64,000 nucleotides of DNA from Achromobacter pestifer (GTDB taxonomy: Bacteria > Pseudomonadota > Gammaproteobacteria > Burkholderiales > Burkholderiaceae_B). Positions 30,310 to 39,026 of the stretch are shown here, piece by piece; positions within the stretch are counted from its first letter, which is position 1, and every line of letters begins with the position of its first letter. The notes under the pieces were generated by a model that was not told where the DNA came from, made no database searches, and saw only the letters and a list, made by a program, of their open reading frames with translations. The stretch is taken from the NCBI RefSeq assembly GCF_013267355.1, contig NZ_CP053985.1, positions 3,782,001-3,846,000 of the forward strand, in the 5' to 3' direction. Both the position numbers and the translations under genes were made by a program.

Positions 30310-31491
30310 ATGTCGCAACCCGATTCGTTCAATCTGAAACAGATCGCCGTGCCGGCGTTCGGCCCGTCGCTGCTCTATGGCATCAGCAACGGCGCCATCC
30401 TTCCCGTGATCGCGCTCACCGCGCGCGATCAGGGCGCATCGATGGCCGCCGCCGGCCTGATAGCCGCCCTCATCGGGGTCGGCTCGCTGCTTTCCAATAT
30501 TCCGTCCGCGCTGATCACCGACCGCTTCGGCGAGAAGCGGGCCATGGCCGGTGCGGCTGTGCTGAGCGTGGTCGGTCTTCTGCTCGTGATCGGCGTGCCC
30601 AACCTCTGGGTGATGGCGCTGGCCATGCTGATGCAGGGATGCGCGCAGTCGGTGTTTCAGCTGGCGCGCCAGAGCTACATGATTGAAGTCGTGCCGCTGG
30701 CGTACAGGGCGCGCGCCCTGTCCACGCTTGGCGGTACGACGCGGATCGGCACCTTCTTCGGCCCCTTTGCGGGGGCGGCGCTGATCCATTTCGTCGGGCT
30801 CGACGGCGCCTATTGGGTTGCCGTCTGCGCCATGCTCGGCGCGGGATTCATCGCCATCAAGGCGCCCGACATCGAGCCCTCGGCTGGTGGACACGCGGGC
30901 GCTCCGCGGGCGCGCATCGGCGAGGTCGCGCGCGACCATCGCGGCGTGTACGCCACGCTCGGCGTGGGTGTGATGCTGGTCAGCGCGCTGCGTGCGTCGC
31001 GCCAGGTGGTGATTCCCCTGTGGGCAGACCATCTGGGACTCGATGCCACTACTACCTCGCTTATCTACGGACTGGTCGCCGCAGTCGATATGTCAGTGTT
31101 CTATCCGGCGGGCAAGGTGATGGACCAGCGTGGCCGCTTGTGGGTGGCGCTGCCGTGCACGCTGCTGATGGGGCTGAGCCTGATGGCGATCCCGCTCACC
31201 GAAGGGGTGGCGAGCTTCATCCTGGCGTCGGCGCTGCTGGGTTTCGGCAACGGCATCGGATCGGGCATCGTGATGACACTGGGCGCCGACGCCGCGCCGG
31301 CGGGCGCGCGCACGCAGTTCCTCGGCATCTGGCGCTTCATGGCCGACCTGGGCGCAAGCGGCGGCCCAGTGGCGCTGTCGATGCTGACCGCCCTGGTGTC
31401 GCTCGGCGGCGCATCGTTCGGCGTCGGCACCTTGGGCCTGGTGGCGGCCGGCGTATTCTGGCGCTGGCTGCCGCGCCGCGCGCAGGCTTGA
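30310..31491 (+). CDS. MFS transporter
   Basis: 393 residues from the ATG at 30310. Twelve membrane helices are apparent. Motif A variant SALITDRFGEKRAMAGAAV follows helix 2; the second half has FYPAGKVMDQRGRLWVALP in the corresponding place, showing the internal duplication. SVFQLARQSYMIEVVPLAYRARALSTLGGTTRIGTFFGPF is the helix 4-5 region of a drug/sugar exporter-like MFS. Substrate unknown. It sits just beyond the tRNA-like sequence. Confidence 0.82.
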   Translation: MSQPDSFNLKQIAVPAFGPSLLYGISNGAILPVIALTARDQGASMAAAGLIAALIGVGSLLSNIPSALITDRFGEKRAMAGAAVLSVVGLLLVIGVPNLWVMALAMLMQGCAQSVFQLARQSYMIEVVPLAYRARALSTLGGTTRIGTFFGPFAGAALIHFVGLDGAYWVAVCAMLGAGFIAIKAPDIEPSAGGHAGAPRARIGEVARDHRGVYATLGVGVMLVSALRASRQVVIPLWADHLGLDATTTSLIYGLVAAVDMSVFYPAGKVMDQRGRLWVALPCTLLMGLSLMAIPLTEGVASFILASALLGFGNGIGSGIVMTLGADAAPAGARTQFLGIWRFMADLGASGGPVALSMLTALVSLGGASFGVGTLGLVAAGVFWRWLPRRAQA

Positions 31492-31690
31492 GCGCCGCGG
31501 CGTGCCATCCCAGGCCTGGGTTGCATATCGGCAGCTAACCTCGCTGCCCGCTTCTCGGCCGCCGGCGCGCCTGCCGCTGCCAGCTAAAATCCCGCATGCG
31601 CATTGAGGGCTGCCACGGTTGGACAACCTCGATGCCTTGCGTTTGCACCGTCGCCTCGCGCGACCACCACGCCTCACCTTCGAAGCACAG

Positions 31691-32620
31691 ATGAAAAATA
31701 CGTTGATGGCCACGCACCTGCGCCTGGTCGGCATGGCAGCGCTCTGGGGCGCGTCGTGGTCTTGGGGCAAGGTCGTCGCCCAGTCCATGGCTCCACTGGC
31801 CGCGGCCAGCCTGCGGTTCCTGTTTGCCAGTGTGGTGTTGGTCCTGTGGATGCATCGCGTCTCGGCGCTGCGCGGCCTGAAGTCCCTGACGCTCAACCAA
31901 TGGCTCGGCCTGGCCGCCGCCGCGCTGGCGGGCGTCTTCGGCTACGCCAGCTTCTTCATGTTGAGCCTGCAGCTGGTGCCGGCCGGCAAGGCGGCGATCG
32001 TGGTGACGCTGAACCCCGGCGCGACGCTGTTGCTGGCGGCGATCCTGTTCCGCGAACACCTCAACTTCGCCATCCTGGCCGGCATGGTCCTGTCGGCCAT
32101 CGGTGCGTATATCGCCATCGGCGGCGGGGGTTCACAAGCCGCTGTCGGCTCCGGCGTAGGCATCGGCGAACTGCTGCTGCTCGGTTGCGTGGCCTGCTGG
32201 GTGGCCTACACCCTGATCGGACGGCTGGTGCTCAAGGGCGTGGACGCCCTGACCACCACCACGGTGACCACCATGATCGGCGCGCTGATGCTGTTGCTCG
32301 CCAGCCTGATCGTGGAAGGCATTCCCGCCTGGGCGAAATTGGGACAGGCCCCTGCCAGCGCCTGGGGCAGTTTGCTGGCCCTGGCGTTCGGTGCGACCGC
32401 GATCGCCTATGCCTGGTATTTCGAAGGTGTGAAGATGCTGGGCGCTGGCGCGGCCTCCGGCTACATCACGCTGGTGCCCGTATTCGGTGTGCTGTTCTCC
32501 AGCCTTTGGCTGGGCGAAGCCACCACCGCGAATCTGTTCATCGGCGCCGCCCTTGCGATCTCGGGCATGGCCATCATGCACGTTGGCCGGCGTCGCGCCG
32601 AGGCGCGGCAGCGCCGATAA
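31691..32620 (+). CDS. DMT-superfamily (EamA) transporter
   Basis: 309 residues from the ATG at 31691, chosen over an upstream in-frame start because helix 1 follows directly (HLRLVGMAALWGASWSWGKVVA). Ten helices in two EamA repeats: the first ends at TLNPGATLLLAAILFREHLN, the second at VPVFGVLFSSLWLGEATTANLFIGAALAISG. Members export amino acids or metabolites. C-terminus is basic (GRRRAEARQRR), consistent with a cytosolic end. Unlinked to the neighbours except by strand. Confidence 0.87.
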   Translation: MKNTLMATHLRLVGMAALWGASWSWGKVVAQSMAPLAAASLRFLFASVVLVLWMHRVSALRGLKSLTLNQWLGLAAAALAGVFGYASFFMLSLQLVPAGKAAIVVTLNPGATLLLAAILFREHLNFAILAGMVLSAIGAYIAIGGGGSQAAVGSGVGIGELLLLGCVACWVAYTLIGRLVLKGVDALTTTTVTTMIGALMLLLASLIVEGIPAWAKLGQAPASAWGSLLALAFGATAIAYAWYFEGVKMLGAGAASGYITLVPVFGVLFSSLWLGEATTANLFIGAALAISGMAIMHVGRRRAEARQRR

Positions 32621-32665
32621 GCGGTGCATCAGTCCCGAGGAAATCGATACGCAATTGGCTCAGAC

Positions 32666-33274
32666 ATGACTAGCAACGAGGGCATCCAGGCGTCGGTCTA
32701 TACCCGATGGCACCAGTTGTCGGTGCCGTTGGCCTTCGCCTTGGCGGCGGGAAGTTTCATGCTGGTGGTGTTCAACCGCGGGCCGATCGCCTTGGCGGCC
32801 GTGCTGGCGGTGCTGGGGTTGCTTGTGCCGCCTCTGGTGGCGTTCAAGGGCTTTCCCACACGCAATACCGTCAAGGTGACACCCGAGGGGCTGGAGTTTT
32901 CGCGCCGTTCTCCCGTCGCCTTCGCCCAGTTGTCCAGCTGGGGCACTGACGACTATCTCAAGCTGGTTCGCCCCGGCCTGCCGACGCTACTGGTCAGCGC
33001 AGTGGACCTGCCCAGGCGTGAACGTCTGTTGCGCGAGTTCGAGCAGTCGTTGGCGGCGTGGCAAAAGCGCCAGCCCGCCGCTACGCAGGCGGCACGCCGC
33101 ACGCATTTCTATGGCTCCACGGCGGGGCGCCTGGTGGGCTTGTTGATTACCGCCCTGGGGGCGGGCTCGGCGATCATGGCGCTGAGCTTGCGCGAGCCAT
33201 CGATGCCACTGGCTATCGTTGGCGGGCTGGGAGCGCTATTCGGATTGACGATGCTGTTTGGCCGGCGGGGCTGA
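32666..33274 (+). CDS. Hypothetical membrane protein
   Basis: 202 residues from the ATG at 32666. Two N-terminal helices (about 17-36 and 38-58), a ~75 residue soluble middle with PH-domain-like character (NTVKVTPEGLEFSRRSPVAFAQLSSW, LLRPFEQSL-like acidic helix), then two C-terminal helices (about 151-170 and 176-197). I do not recognise the family. It lies 45 bases after the DMT gene and might be co-transcribed. Confidence 0.65.
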   Translation: MTSNEGIQASVYTRWHQLSVPLAFALAAGSFMLVVFNRGPIALAAVLAVLGLLVPPLVAFKGFPTRNTVKVTPEGLEFSRRSPVAFAQLSSWGTDDYLKLVRPGLPTLLVSAVDLPRRERLLREFEQSLAAWQKRQPAATQAARRTHFYGSTAGRLVGLLITALGAGSAIMALSLREPSMPLAIVGGLGALFGLTMLFGRRG

Positions 33275-33443
33275 ATGGCAAGGGCGGCGAGTCGCTGCCC
33301 GAGGGGCCTGTGCTGGTGGGGAGACGGGGCCAGCGGCCGCTCCAAGGCTGCCGGATCGAGTTGACGGCCCGCATGGAAATGCACTGTTCCCCACAATTTT
33401 CTCCAAGGATTTTCAGTACCTGCCAATAGTATGTCGGCAACCT

Positions 33444-34295
33444 CTACTCGGTGCTGCTGCGCGCTAATTTCGGGCGTCGCATCAGCGCGGCAATTGCTGC
33501 GACCATAAGGATGGAAACCGCGACCAGCATCGTCGCCACCGCGGTAATGGTGGGATCGATGCGTTCGAGAAGCTGAGTGAACATGCGCTTGGGTATCGTG
33601 TCGTGCGTCCCGGCCAGAAAAACTGTGACAGTGATTTCGTCAAAGCTGATCATGAAAGCGAATAGCCATGCCGCGAACAGATGGGGGGCCATGTTCGGCG
33701 CGACCACCCGCCAAAGTACAGTTGTGCGCGATGCGCCAAGCGTGTACGCGACCTGCTCGACACGGACATCGAGCGTGGCAAGACCGGTTGATATCACTAG
33801 TACAACGTAAGGCGCGGCCAGGACTGCGTGTGCCAGAATGAGCCCGCCCATGGTTCCGAGCAGGCCTATGTTGGCAAAGAAGATATAGAGTGCAACGCCG
33901 GTGATCACGTGCGGAACCACCATGGGCGCCGCAAAATTCAACTCGAGCAGAGACCGGCCACGGAACCTGCCGCGAACCAGTCCGTATGCGGCGACGCTGC
34001 CGAGGCAAAGAGCGATAAGGCTGGAAAGCAGCGCAATGAATACGGAGTTCCGGAGTGCTTCGATCCATCGCGGATCGCCGAAGAATGCTTCGTACCATCG
34101 CAACGAGTAGCCAGGCGGAGGGAACTCCAGGGTGCTGGAACTGGAGAAGGACATCGGCACCACGATGACGACGGGAATGCAAATGAAGAAAAGGACAAGA
34201 GATGCATATACGGCCAGTATGGCGGGGCCTAGTTTGCGGACCTTCTTGATGTCCTGCACAGCCTGGGATTCTTCCACTAGAAGCCTTGACGACAT
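33444..34295 (-). CDS. ABC transporter inner-membrane permease, PotC-like
   Basis: 283 residues, six helices. The permease EAA loop is TLGASRTTVLWRVVAPNMAPHLFAAWLFAFMISFDEITVT, characteristic of the second permease of spermidine/putrescine (PotC) and related importers. FLAGTHDTIPKRMFTQL is also typical. It pairs with the PotB-like permease encoded 8 bases upstream, and with the ATPase and binding protein of the same operon. It is the last gene of the unit. Confidence 0.88.
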   Translation of the reverse strand: MSSRLLVEESQAVQDIKKVRKLGPAILAVYASLVLFFICIPVVIVVPMSFSSSSTLEFPPPGYSLRWYEAFFGDPRWIEALRNSVFIALLSSLIALCLGSVAAYGLVRGRFRGRSLLELNFAAPMVVPHVITGVALYIFFANIGLLGTMGGLILAHAVLAAPYVVLVISTGLATLDVRVEQVAYTLGASRTTVLWRVVAPNMAPHLFAAWLFAFMISFDEITVTVFLAGTHDTIPKRMFTQLLERIDPTITAVATMLVAVSILMVAAIAALMRRPKLARSSTE

Positions 34296-34303
34296 GGGAG
34301 ACC

Positions 34304-35158
34304 TTATGACGAACGTGGATTGAGCCGCCCAAGCCTTCTGCTTGTGGCGTACAAAACAAGGCAGGCAAGCAGCAGGGCGATGGAAATGGCGGATGCCAGG
34401 TTCCAGTCGGGCATGCGGTTGATCAGCAAATCAAGCATGTTGACTAGCATCGGCACGCGTCCGCCGCCCAGAATCATGGGCGTTACGTAGAAGCCTAGAG
34501 CCATCAGGAACACCAACAGCCCTCCCGCTGCGAGCGCGGGTAGCGTCAGCGGCAAGAAGATTCGCCAAAATACCGTCCGTTCCGTCGCTCCCAGGGAGCG
34601 CGCGGCATGCAGGAGTCTCGGATCGACGTTGCGCATTGCCGCGTATAGGGGCAATACCAGAAAGGGCAGCAGGGCATTGACCACGCCGAGGGTTACGCCG
34701 CCGCGGTTGTACAAGAAAGCGATCGGGCCGTCGACGAGCCCCCCGGATTGCAACAGGCCGTTGACGATGCCGGCATTGCCCAACAGGATGATCCACGCGT
34801 AGGTACGGATGAGCACGCTCACCCAGAATGGGATGACCACGAGCGCAAGGGCGAAGAGTTGCGCCCTGGGAGTCAGGCCGCTGATCCAGTATGCCAACGG
34901 ATAGCCTAGCGCCATGCAGGCCAGCGTGGCGAGCGCGGAGATGATGAAGGTATTGGCAATGACCTTTATATACAGCGGCGAGCCGAGTAGCTCGCCATAG
35001 TGTGCCAGCGTCGGATGCGGCCAGCCAAAGCTGCGGATCAGTGTGTCGAGTAGCGGCAGGTTGAAAGCCAATACCATCAGCATGAGTAGCGGAGCGACCA
35101 GCTTTAGCTCCGCTCGGCTGTTGCGCTGCCGTGCCGCGCTTTTCTTCGTCGGGTGCAT
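34304..35158 (-). CDS. ABC transporter inner-membrane permease, PotB-like
   Basis: 284 residues from the ATG at 35158, which lies 2 bases beyond the stop of the binding protein. Six helices; the EAA loop is AARSLGATERTVFWRIFLPLTLPALAAGGLLVF. PFWVSVLIRTYAWIILLGNAGIVNGLL is the strongly conserved PotB block. It forms a heterodimer channel with the PotC-like subunit. The tight spacing shows translational coupling along the operon. Confidence 0.88.
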   Translation of the reverse strand: MHPTKKSAARQRNSRAELKLVAPLLMLMVLAFNLPLLDTLIRSFGWPHPTLAHYGELLGSPLYIKVIANTFIISALATLACMALGYPLAYWISGLTPRAQLFALALVVIPFWVSVLIRTYAWIILLGNAGIVNGLLQSGGLVDGPIAFLYNRGGVTLGVVNALLPFLVLPLYAAMRNVDPRLLHAARSLGATERTVFWRIFLPLTLPALAAGGLLVFLMALGFYVTPMILGGGRVPMLVNMLDLLINRMPDWNLASAISIALLLACLVLYATSRRLGRLNPRSS

Positions 35159-35160
35159 TT

Positions 35161-36207
35161 TCAAAGCCCCAGCTTGAAGAGTTGCCAACGCTTTTCGACC
35201 ACGGAGGCATGGGCGGCCCAGAATGCTTCATTGGGCAGGATCTGTACCTCCCGATTGGCGCGGCTCGTCGGGAACTGCGCCAGCTTGTCCTGCGGGAGCA
35301 GCTTGTCCAGGTAGGGACTATTGCCGGTGTAGGGGATAATCTTCGCCGCCTCCGCCTGGGAAGCTGGCAGCGTCATCTGATGGAGCAGGCCAAAGGCGGC
35401 GCTGGCTTGGGCTGGTGCGGCGCCTCGCGGCATGACGAAGTAACCGATATTGAGCAGCCCCTGATTGAATTCCAGCCGCAGCTTTGGGTTCCCCGCAACG
35501 CGGCCCGAATAGGAGGCGGCGTAGCGGACTTCGTTATCCAACAGCAATTGCGCGGGCTGGGCGCCACTGGACCACCATACCGGTACGTGCGATTTGATCC
35601 TCTCCAGGCTGGCAAAGGCTCGATCGAAGTCGATGGGATAGAGGTTCTCGGGCGCCACGCCATCGGCAAGCAGTGCGATGGGCAGGGAGTAGTACGGGAT
35701 ATCGGGCAATGAGCGCCAGCCCGGAAACTTCGCGGTATCCCAGAAATCCTTCCAGTTGGCCAACGGAGCGGCATCGGCCCGTCCAGATAGCGTGACCGAG
35801 AAATACTGATATCCCATGCCATGTGTGTGCCGGGCTTCGGGGAACATCGCGGCGGGATCGATCTGTGCCCAGTCCAAAGGCGCAAGCAGGTTGAGCGCCA
35901 TGGCTTGGGCCAGGGCGGGGCCGCCGATTTCGTGCAGCACGGAGTCGATGCGCCCGGATTCAACCATCGCCCGCAGTTTTCCCAGGGGCGTTCCGGTCGT
36001 GTCTTCCCGTTGCACCGTGATGCCGGTGCGCGCGGTGTAGGCATCGATGTAACCTCTTTGGAGAGCCTCGCCGGACTGGCCCCCGGCCGCGATGATGCGT
36101 ATGGACTTGACCGTTGCCGACGCTGATGCTGCGGCACGCACCAGTGTGGGTGTGGCGCATGCGCCCATGGTAGCCAGCGACGACTTGATGAAAGTACGAC
36201 GTTCCAT
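35161..36207 (-). CDS. Periplasmic solute-binding protein of a PotD/AfuA-like ABC importer
   Basis: 348 residues. Signal sequence MERRTFIKSSLATMGACATP... has the twin-arginine-like start RRTFIK and a hydrophobic stretch cut near residue 26. The mature part has the spermidine/putrescine-type layout: IIAAGGQSGEALQRGYIDAYTARTGITVQ, GRIDSVLHEIGGPA, WKDFWDTAKFPGWRSLPD and QAAYSGR-type ligand segment AASYSGRVAGNPK. The aspartates that bind polyamines in PotD are not obviously conserved, so the ligand may be another cation or amine. Confidence 0.82.
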   Translation of the reverse strand: MERRTFIKSSLATMGACATPTLVRAAASASATVKSIRIIAAGGQSGEALQRGYIDAYTARTGITVQREDTTGTPLGKLRAMVESGRIDSVLHEIGGPALAQAMALNLLAPLDWAQIDPAAMFPEARHTHGMGYQYFSVTLSGRADAAPLANWKDFWDTAKFPGWRSLPDIPYYSLPIALLADGVAPENLYPIDFDRAFASLERIKSHVPVWWSSGAQPAQLLLDNEVRYAASYSGRVAGNPKLRLEFNQGLLNIGYFVMPRGAAPAQASAAFGLLHQMTLPASQAEAAKIIPYTGNSPYLDKLLPQDKLAQFPTSRANREVQILPNEAFWAAHASVVEKRWQLFKLGL

Positions 36208-36218
36208 GAAGGACTCCG

Positions 36219-37340
36219 TTAGTGCAGGTGGGTGACAGTGGCGGGGGGATGCGCCAATTTGGCGGGTTGTTTCTCCGGAAGCAGCCAGACGGCGTTTTCA
36301 GGCCATGAGAGAACCACCTGGTCTCCGATAGCGAACCGGACTTTTTCGTCGCTGGCGGCGACTATGAACGGACGCGCCTGGCTGGTTTGGACGTGATAGC
36401 GTATGGACTGCCCCAGATAGACAATTTCCAGGACGCGCCCTCTGAGGCCTGTGTGCCCGGCAGATGGGGCGGATAGTGTGGTCCGTTCGGGCCGGACGAT
36501 CGCCTGCACGAGATCGCCGTCCGTTGGTGGCTGTGATAGTCCCGAGGGATGGACTACCAGCCTCTCGCCTTTTCCAAGGTCAAGAATGAGCTTGGAATCT
36601 GCCGTCGCAAGACGGCCGCGCAGGAAATTGGCGGTACCCAGAAAGCCGGCCACAAACGAATTGCTTGGCCGCGAGTAGATTTCCTGCGGCGACCCGACCT
36701 GTTGCATCATGCCTTCAGCCAGGAGCATTACCCGGTCAGACATGGACAATGCTTCTTCCTGGTCGTGGGTAACAAGGATGGTCGTCGTACCCAGAGAACG
36801 CTGCAGGCGCCGCAATTCCACCTGCACCTCTTCGCGCAGTTGTTTGTCCAACGCTCCCATGGGTTCATCCAGCAACAGGATGTCGGGCTGGAAAACCAAG
36901 GCTCGTGCGAGCGCCACACGCTGTTGTTGGCCGCCGGATAGCTGCCCAGGCCGACGGTTGTGCAGACCATCCAGGCGCAGCAACGCGAGCACGTCCTTCA
37001 CCTTTTTGTCTATTGCGCCGGCATCGTTGCGCCGGATTCGCAAAGGAAACGCGATGTTCTCGCGCACCGACAAATGGGGAAAGAGTGCATAGCTTTGGAA
37101 GACGAGGCCGATGTTGCGCTGTGCAGGGGGGAGTCGGGTGACGTCGCGCGGGCCGAGGAGGATCGCTCCTTCGCTGGGCAGCGTAAGCCCGGCGATCAAG
37201 GCCAGCGTAGTGCTCTTGCCGGAGCCGCTTGGGCCGAGGATGGTTAGGAACTCCCCTTGTTCCACGTGCAGGTTCAGATCGCGCAAGGCTGCCGTGCCAT
37301 CGTAGTGCTTGGACAGTTTGGCAATGGTGATTGCTGTCAT
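36219..37340 (-). CDS. ABC transporter ATP-binding protein, PotA-like
   Basis: 373 residues. Walker A GPSGSGKST at 36-44, signature LSGGQQQRVALARAL near 134-148, Walker B ILLLDEPMGALD near 154-165 and switch His in ILVTHDQEEALSMSDRV. The C-terminal ~110 residues form the TOBE regulatory domain of the PotA/CysA class. It energises the two permeases. It starts 42 bases after the lyase-like PLP gene ends, and ends 11 bases before the binding protein gene. Confidence 0.93.
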   Translation of the reverse strand: MTAITIAKLSKHYDGTAALRDLNLHVEQGEFLTILGPSGSGKSTTLALIAGLTLPSEGAILLGPRDVTRLPPAQRNIGLVFQSYALFPHLSVRENIAFPLRIRRNDAGAIDKKVKDVLALLRLDGLHNRRPGQLSGGQQQRVALARALVFQPDILLLDEPMGALDKQLREEVQVELRRLQRSLGTTTILVTHDQEEALSMSDRVMLLAEGMMQQVGSPQEIYSRPSNSFVAGFLGTANFLRGRLATADSKLILDLGKGERLVVHPSGLSQPPTDGDLVQAIVRPERTTLSAPSAGHTGLRGRVLEIVYLGQSIRYHVQTSQARPFIVAASDEKVRFAIGDQVVLSWPENAVWLLPEKQPAKLAHPPATVTHLH

Positions 37341-37382
37341 ATCGACTCCCCTATTCTTGGTGGCGCTACAGTGCTTGGGTGC

Positions 37383-38666
37383 TCAGTAGGTATGGGCGTT
37401 GGTTTGCGCCGTCAGCTTGTTGTCACGTACGTTTTTGACGGCTGCGCGCAGGTCGTCGAGGTACCTTTCCATGATGGATTGGTGCACCGGATTCACCATG
37501 AAGTGGATTGCCACGGGATCCACGCCGACGCCGACGAACCATCCCTTTTTGTCCAGTTCCTGGGCGACAGCGTTGATGTCGACCGATGGATCTTGCGATC
37601 GATAAAGCACGAAAGAGAGCTCGCTATGAGGACGGAGCACTTCCAGGCCCTCGATGTCCTCTATCCCTTGGATCATGCGATTGCGCGTATCGGCCACGAT
37701 CTTGGCAATACCCCGATATCCCTCGGTGCCCAAGTAGTTCAAGACCGCCCAAGCCGAGGCGACGGGGCTGGCCGGGCGTGTACCCAGAAAGGTGTCCGTC
37801 TCGTAGTGGCCACGCGGCCAATCGTCGAATTCGAAGCGTTGGTGTTGTTTGAAGATTTCGTTGCGGTACAGAATCAGCGAGGCGCCTTTCGCGGCGAATC
37901 CGTACTTATGGATGTCGGCCGAAATGCTCGTGACGCCAGGCAGCGAGAAATCAAAGTCAGGAATGGGTTCGCCATTGAGCTTCATGAACGGGCCGAGAAA
38001 GCCGCCCACGCACGCGTCCACATGCAGTGGAACTTGGTGCTTCAACGCGACCTCTGAAAGTGCGGCGATCGGATCGTAGACTCCATGCGGGTATGCAGGA
38101 GCGGAACCCACTATGAGTGCCGTGCGCTCGTCAACGGCAGCATTCAGCGCCTGGACGTCGACCCGGAAATCGTCGCCGATGGCAATGCGCTGTACGTCCA
38201 TGTCCAGGTAATACGCGGCCTTGTTAAACGCCGGGTGTGCTGAACGCGGGACCACGATCTTGAGCCGTTCATGGCTGGCGGCAACCCGAGTCGCCCTTTT
38301 CAGGCTACGCGCCGATTTCACCGCCTGGAAAATGCTCTCGGTACCCCCCGAAGTGAAGCTGCCTGCGGCGCCAGCCGGAGCATTGAACAGGGAAAGCGCC
38401 ATGTCGATGACTTCCGATTCAAGGCGCTGGACACTGGGGAACGCCTTGCGGCCCAGGCCGTTCTCCATGAAGTACTTAGCCGAGGCGTTCTTCGATACGG
38501 CGCCGAGCGCGTCATCCAGCCAATAGACATAGAGCGCCATTCTGCCTTCGTCCCAGCGGTAGTCCCCATTTTTGGCGTCATCCAGGCGCTTCTCCAGCGC
38601 GCGCCAGGGCGTGCCGGTGGCTGGAAATTCGATTCGCGGGGATAGAGGGGAATGAGGCGTGATCAT
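37383..38666 (-). CDS. PLP-dependent decarboxylase, sphingosine-1-phosphate lyase-like
   Basis: 427 residues from the ATG at 38666. Fold type I PLP enzyme of the group II decarboxylase superfamily. Blocks match sphingosine-1-phosphate lyase more than glutamate decarboxylase: SFTSGGTESIFQAVKSAR, VPRSAHPAFNKAAYYLDM, SAPAYPHGVYDPI, LHVDACVGGFLGPF (Asp217) and SADIHKYGFAAKGASLILYRN with the Schiff-base Lys254. It would cleave or decarboxylate an amine or amino acid. It leads the operon with the polyamine-type ABC importer, so its substrate is probably imported by it. The upstream region carries paired palindromes. Confidence 0.82.
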   Translation of the reverse strand: MITPHSPLSPRIEFPATGTPWRALEKRLDDAKNGDYRWDEGRMALYVYWLDDALGAVSKNASAKYFMENGLGRKAFPSVQRLESEVIDMALSLFNAPAGAAGSFTSGGTESIFQAVKSARSLKRATRVAASHERLKIVVPRSAHPAFNKAAYYLDMDVQRIAIGDDFRVDVQALNAAVDERTALIVGSAPAYPHGVYDPIAALSEVALKHQVPLHVDACVGGFLGPFMKLNGEPIPDFDFSLPGVTSISADIHKYGFAAKGASLILYRNEIFKQHQRFEFDDWPRGHYETDTFLGTRPASPVASAWAVLNYLGTEGYRGIAKIVADTRNRMIQGIEDIEGLEVLRPHSELSFVLYRSQDPSVDINAVAQELDKKGWFVGVGVDPVAIHFMVNPVHQSIMERYLDDLRAAVKNVRDNKLTAQTNAHTY

Positions 38667-38704
38667 GGCAGGTGCTTTATGTGAAGGTGAATGAGAAGTT
38701 AAGA

Positions 38705-38790
38705 TATCACGAACGATTAAATTTGTGATCACAAAAATGGATCGGGAATTCCCGTATGAGGCCAGGACGATCCAGGGGATCCGCGAAATT
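38705..38790 (-). promoter_or_regulatory. Promoter/operator copy 1 with palindromes TGTGATCACA and GGGAATTCCC
   Basis: Perfect 14-bp palindrome around TGTGATCACA (38722-38735) and perfect 12-bp palindrome around GGGAATTCCC (38743-38754), 58 bases upstream of the PLP gene start. TATCAC, ATTAAAT, GGCCAGG and GCGAAATT occur in the same order as in a second copy at 41601-41696. The TTGT-N4-ACAA shape fits FCD-GntR operators. The rest of the 38791-39026 spacer shows no gene. Confidence 0.65.
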
Positions 38791-39026
38791 TCCGTGAGAA
38801 CGCCCAGTTCCATGGGCGCGCGTATGCCCGCCGGAAGGTCGACGTTCTATGCGATTGGATCTTTTGCGAGAAGGCCTATCGGCGAGGCATGAAAGATGCC
38901 GCGTTCCGACAGCGCGGGGCGGCAAGACGGACTGCCGTGCCGAGCGCTTCCGTCGATGCGCCGGGCCGCAGTGACAATAGCCGGCCCGATACGGGCGCGT
39001 CATGCGCCGCGATACGCCACGCCGGC